Of a stretch of DNA of 8,231 nucleotides, positions 1-8,231 are shown piece by piece. This DNA comes from Bacillota bacterium. Lineage in GTDB: Bacteria; Bacillota; Sulfobacillia; JAJZYS01; JAJYTV01. The stretch covers positions 1-8,231 of the forward strand of contig JAJZIE010000107.1 of the NCBI GenBank assembly GCA_021810725.1. Reading direction: 5' to 3'. The position numbers were made by a program, and so were the translations under genes. A model generated the notes under the pieces. The model made no database searches. It had not been told where the DNA came from and was given only the letters and a program-made list of their open reading frames with translations. Every line of letters begins with the position of its first letter. Within the stretch, counting starts at the first letter, position 1.

Positions 1-96
1 GATCGCCGCCGTCAGCGTCGTCTTCCCGTGGTCGATGTGCCCGATCGTCCCCACGTTCACGTGTGGCTTCGTCCGCTCGAACTTCTTCTTCGCCAT
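1..96 (-). CDS. tuf: Translation elongation factor Tu, N-terminal 32 codons (cut by window edge)
   Basis: EF-Tu is the cytoplasmic GTPase that carries aminoacyl-tRNA to the ribosomal A site. Only the start is present: an ATG followed by the AKKKFERTKPHVNVGTIGH leader and the G1/P-loop GHIDHGKT at residues 19-26, which binds the GTP phosphates. This opening is diagnostic of bacterial EF-Tu and differs from the GIMAHIDAGKT form of EF-G just upstream. The gene starts 29 bases after the fusA stop, with AGGAGG 9 bases before the ATG. No terminator lies in the gap, so cotranscription with fusA is likely. The rest of the GTPase domain and domains II-III lie outside the window, so completeness cannot be judged. 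Whether a second tuf copy exists elsewhere is unknown. Confidence 0.97.
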   Translation of the reverse strand, partial: MAKKKFERTKPHVNVGTIGHIDHGKTTLTAAI

Positions 97-105
97 CGCT
101 CGGAA

Positions 106-111
106 CCTCCT
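106..111 (-). promoter_or_regulatory. Ribosome binding site of tuf
   Basis: The minus strand reads AGGAGG, a full Shine-Dalgarno core, with a 9-base spacer to the tuf ATG. It lies in the 29-base fusA-tuf gap. A strong site fits the high expression expected of EF-Tu. Confidence 0.85.
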
Positions 112-125
112 CTAAAAGTCTCGGA

Positions 126-2240
<2,115 letters not shown>

Positions 2241-2246
2241 CCTGCT

Positions 2247-2252
2247 CACCTC
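2247..2252 (-). promoter_or_regulatory. Ribosome binding site that fixes the fusA start
   Basis: The minus strand reads GAGGTG, followed by six bases and then the ATG at 2240. The alternative upstream GTG (2247-2249) is part of this motif, so the site supports the ATG start and a 704-residue EF-G rather than 707 residues. Confidence 0.8.
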
Positions 2253-2287
2253 GTTTGCCTTGGTCTCGGTTCCAGTATGCCCGCGGC

Positions 2288-2758
2288 CTACCAGCGGTAG
2301 TGCGCGAACGGACGGTTGGCTTCCGCCATGCGGTGAACCTCTTCCTTGCGCTTGACGGCGCCGCCGGCACCCTGGCTCGCCTCAACGAGCTCGCGGGCGA
2401 GGCGCTCGACCTGGGAGCGCTCGGAACGGGCGCGGGAGTAGTTGACGATCCAGCGCAGCGCGAGCGAGGTCCGGCGCTCCGGACGCACCTCGACAGGCAC
2501 CTGGTAGGTCGAACCGCCGACCCGGCGCGGCTTGACCTCCACCGCCGGCATCGCGTTCTTGATCGCCGCCTCGAAAACCTCGAGGGCGGGCTTCTCGGTC
2601 ATCTCCTCGGCGCGCTTGAGCGCTGCGTAGAGGATGCTCTGGGCCTTGGCCTTCTTGCCGTCGTACATCAGCTTGTTGGTCAGACGAGTGACCATCTCGC
2701 TCTGGTAGACGGGATCCGGCAGCACAGAACGCTGCGGAACACTGCCCTTGCGCGGCAC
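2288..2758 (-). CDS. rpsG: 30S ribosomal protein S7
   Basis: S7 is a primary 16S rRNA-binding protein. It organises the head of the small subunit and lines the E site. The 156-residue length equals the usual bacterial size. Recognisable segments are LPDPVYQSEMVTRLTN (13-28), LMYDGKKAKAQSI, the highly conserved VEVKPRRVGGSTYQVPVEVR, the LALRWIV helix, and the C-terminal VHRMAEANRPFAHYRW. The start is a GTG with GGGAGG eight bases upstream; no ATG fits the conserved M-P-R-K opening. The gap from the rpsL stop is only 14 bases, almost all taken up by this ribosome binding site, so translation of rpsG is probably coupled to that of rpsL. The stop is TAG. Confidence 0.98.
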   Translation of the reverse strand: MPRKGSVPQRSVLPDPVYQSEMVTRLTNKLMYDGKKAKAQSILYAALKRAEEMTEKPALEVFEAAIKNAMPAVEVKPRRVGGSTYQVPVEVRPERRTSLALRWIVNYSRARSERSQVERLARELVEASQGAGGAVKRKEEVHRMAEANRPFAHYRW

Positions 2759-2766
2759 GCGGTCTG

Positions 2767-2772
2767 CCTCCC
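2767..2772 (-). promoter_or_regulatory. Ribosome binding site of rpsG
   Basis: GGGAGG on the minus strand begins right after the rpsL TAA stop and lies eight bases before the GTG start. This placement supports the GTG start and leaves no room for a structured rpsL-rpsG leader. Confidence 0.8.
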
Positions 2773-3150
2773 TTACTTCTTGCCCGGTCGCTTGGCGCCG
2801 TACTTGCTGCGGCCCTGGGCCCGCTTCTGCACGCCGGCGGCGTCGAGCGCACCACGCACGATGTGGTAGCGGACACCTGGCAGGTCCTTGACACGGCCAC
2901 CGCGCACGAGCACGACCGAGTGCTCCTGCAGGTTGTGGCCGATGCCCGGAATGTAGGCCGTAACCTCCTCACCGTTGGTGAGGCGTACACGCGCGATCTT
3001 CCGCAGGGCCGAGTTCGGCTTCTTCGGCGTCGTCGTGCGCACCTGGGTGCACACGCCGCGCCGCTGCGGGGACCCCTGCAGGGCAGGCGCCTTGGACTTG
3101 TGGTGCACAGCCTTGCGGCCGTGGCGGACGAGCTGGCTAATGGTCGGCAC
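2773..3150 (-). CDS. rpsL: 30S ribosomal protein S12
   Basis: S12 sits at the decoding centre and contributes to tRNA selection and the streptomycin response. The 125-residue protein matches the usual length of about 124. Conserved parts are PTISQLVR at the start, TTTPKKPNSALRK (39-51), AYIPGIGHNLQEHSVVLVRGGRVKDLPGVRYH (65-96), and the basic tail SKYGAKRPGKK. Lys43, Lys44 and Lys88, sites of classic resistance changes, are all present as lysines, so this looks like a wild-type streptomycin-sensitive form. Asp89, the residue methylthiolated by RimO in E. coli, is present. I start at GTG (3150). The frame remains open to a TTG 18 bases upstream, but the segment between holds the Shine-Dalgarno sequence GGAGGAGG, and S12 family proteins begin at this PT-I-QL motif. 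The start overlaps the end of the L7Ae-like gene by 14 bases. The stop is TAA. Confidence 0.98.
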   Translation of the reverse strand: MPTISQLVRHGRKAVHHKSKAPALQGSPQRRGVCTQVRTTTPKKPNSALRKIARVRLTNGEEVTAYIPGIGHNLQEHSVVLVRGGRVKDLPGVRYHIVRGALDAAGVQKRAQGRSKYGAKRPGKK

Positions 3151-3403
3151 CGGATTCCCCTCCTCCAATCAGCGCGGCGGCCGCGGCACCGACGTCGATG
3201 CCGCAGGCGCGCCCCAAGATCTGCATGCTCTCCACCTCAACCACCTCGACACCGGCGTCCATGGCCTGCTGGCGCACAGGGCCCGTCACGTGGTCATCGG
3301 CGTCCCGAGCGATGTACACGCGCTGCGCGTCACCCTGGGACAGGTGCTTGAGCGTCTCCCTGGCGCCCACCGCGCGGCGGCGGGCCTGCCTGAGGTCCTC
3401 CAA
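3137..3403 (-). CDS. ybxF: L7Ae/YbxF-like RNA-binding protein (putative kink-turn binder)
   Basis: A small 88-residue protein of the L7Ae/L30e/S12e/Gadd45 family. In Bacillota, a member (YbxF in B. subtilis) is encoded between rpoC and rpsL, and its homologues bind kink-turn RNA. The sequence shows the family's N-terminal helix with GARETLKHL (13-21), a central VYIARDADD strand-turn (29-37), and the signature VESMQILGRACGIDVGAAAAAL (57-78). The C-terminal GGGESGADH tail looks specific to this gene, and its glycines are encoded by the rpsL ribosome binding site. The start is inferred as TTG, with AGGAGT 11 bases upstream. No ATG or better GTG gives the conserved N terminus. The gene overlaps rpsL by 14 bases, which suggests translational coupling. 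The RNA it binds is not known from the sequence: rRNA, a leader or another RNA are all possible. The family is certain; the exact start somewhat less so. Confidence 0.92.
   Translation of the reverse strand: MEDLRQARRRAVGARETLKHLSQGDAQRVYIARDADDHVTGPVRQQAMDAGVEVVEVESMQILGRACGIDVGAAAAALIGGGESGADH
3159..3166 (-). promoter_or_regulatory. Ribosome binding site of rpsL, inside the upstream gene
   Basis: GGAGGAGG on the minus strand, with an eight-base spacer to the rpsL GTG. The same bases encode the Gly-Gly-Gly near the C terminus of the L7Ae-like protein. The site decides the rpsL start, because the alternative TTG at 3168 lies upstream of it. Confidence 0.85.
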
Positions 3404-3414
3404 AGGTCGCTCTC

Positions 3415-3420
3415 ACTCCT
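3415..3420 (-). promoter_or_regulatory. Ribosome binding site of the L7Ae-like gene
   Basis: The minus strand reads AGGAGT, followed by 11 bases and the TTG start. The spacer is longer than those of the other genes here, and with the TTG start it may make initiation weaker. The site begins three bases after the 3' arm of the inverted repeat at 3424-3449, so folding of that repeat in read-through mRNA could affect ribosome access. Confidence 0.6.
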
Positions 3421-3423
3421 GAA

Positions 3424-3449
3424 GACAGACACTCGTATAGTGTACTGTC
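3424..3449 (-). repeat. Imperfect inverted repeat between rpoC and the L7Ae-like gene
   Basis: On the minus strand the arms are GACAG-T-ACACT and AGTGT-CTGTC, around a five-base loop. This gives ten base pairs interrupted by one unpaired T. It is the clearest stem-loop found in non-coding sequence in the window. No run of U follows it (the next bases are TTCAGG), so it is not an intrinsic terminator. It overlaps the -10 box and predicted start point of the candidate promoter and ends just before the ribosome binding site. It could act in DNA as an operator, or in read-through mRNA as a processing or translational control hairpin. Its role is inference only. Confidence 0.55.
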
Positions 3450-3463
3450 GTGTGAAAATGCTG

Positions 3464-3467
<4 letters not shown>
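3439..3467 (-). promoter_or_regulatory. Candidate sigma-A type promoter for the ribosomal protein/EF-G part of the operon
   Basis: The minus strand has a perfect -35 box TTGACA (3462-3467), a 17-base spacer and the -10 box TACACT (3439-3444), which matches four of six consensus positions including the key first T, second A and last T. The -35 box includes the rpoC TGA stop. Transcription would start near 3432, leaving a leader of about 29 bases before the TTG start. The gap is the longest between genes here and visibly richer in A/T than its surroundings. It would let L7Ae, rpsL, rpsG, fusA and tuf be expressed in excess of RNA polymerase. There is no extended -10 TG. Confidence 0.6.

Positions 3468-8231
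<4,764 letters not shown>

Noticed and set aside
97..125. Possible terminator or promoter between fusA and tuf
   Set aside because: The 29-base gap holds only the tuf ribosome binding site and a short AT-rich patch; no stem-loop or paired promoter boxes are visible.
2241..2287. Possible regulatory leader between rpsG and fusA
   Set aside because: In this 47-base gap I see no inverted repeat or promoter boxes, only the fusA ribosome binding site.
3436..3441. TATAGT on the plus strand as a -10 box for antisense transcription into rpoC
   Set aside because: No reasonable -35 box lies 16-18 bases upstream; the match is a by-product of the inverted repeat.
3424..3449. The inverted repeat as a rho-independent terminator after rpoC
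   Set aside because: No run of T follows the stem on either strand, and the stem has an internal unpaired base. Termination here would also need the downstream genes to rely fully on the local promoter.

Overview
The window is a stretch of the classical rpoBC-str cluster. It encodes the transcription and translation machinery of a bacterium, and every gene is on the minus strand. In transcription order (right to left) it holds: the 3' end of rpoB, complete rpoC, a small L7Ae/YbxF-type RNA-binding protein gene, rpsL (S12), rpsG (S7), fusA (EF-G), and the first 32 codons of tuf (EF-Tu), cut by the left edge. Both ends are truncated genes. I see no tRNA, rRNA, CRISPR array, insertion sequence or phage gene.

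Organism. The DNA is strongly G+C-rich, with G/C favoured at third codon positions. Three neighbouring small genes use TTG or GTG starts, and Shine-Dalgarno sequences are strong. An L7Ae-like gene between rpoC and rpsL is a known arrangement in Bacillota (Firmicutes). The RNA polymerase subunits lack the large insertions of the E. coli enzyme: the trigger-loop insertion in RpoC, and the insertion before the conserved GDKMAGRHGNKG segment in RpoB. I infer a high-G+C, deep-branching member of the Bacillota (of the Limnochordia, Symbiobacterium or Thermaerobacter kind). This is a judgement from gene order and sequence flavour, not a database result.

Layout. The cluster is very compact. rpoB and rpoC overlap by 4 bases (ATGA). 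After rpoC there is a 60-base gap, the longest non-coding stretch. The L7Ae-like gene overlaps rpsL by 14 bases. rpsL-rpsG, rpsG-fusA and fusA-tuf are separated by 14, 47 and 29 bases. No intrinsic terminator is visible, so the genes can be read as one operon. No gene-free stretch exceeds 300 bases.

Function. RpoB and RpoC form the catalytic core of RNA polymerase. S12 and S7 are 30S proteins at the decoding centre and the head/E-site. EF-G drives translocation and EF-Tu delivers aminoacyl-tRNA. The L7Ae-like protein probably binds kink-turn RNA. The one region that goes beyond routine housekeeping annotation is the rpoC to L7Ae gap. It holds a near-consensus sigma-A type promoter (TTGACA, 17 bases, TACACT) whose -35 box overlaps the rpoC stop codon. 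A 26-base imperfect inverted repeat covers its -10 box and predicted start point. I found no evidence of a novel or mobile system.
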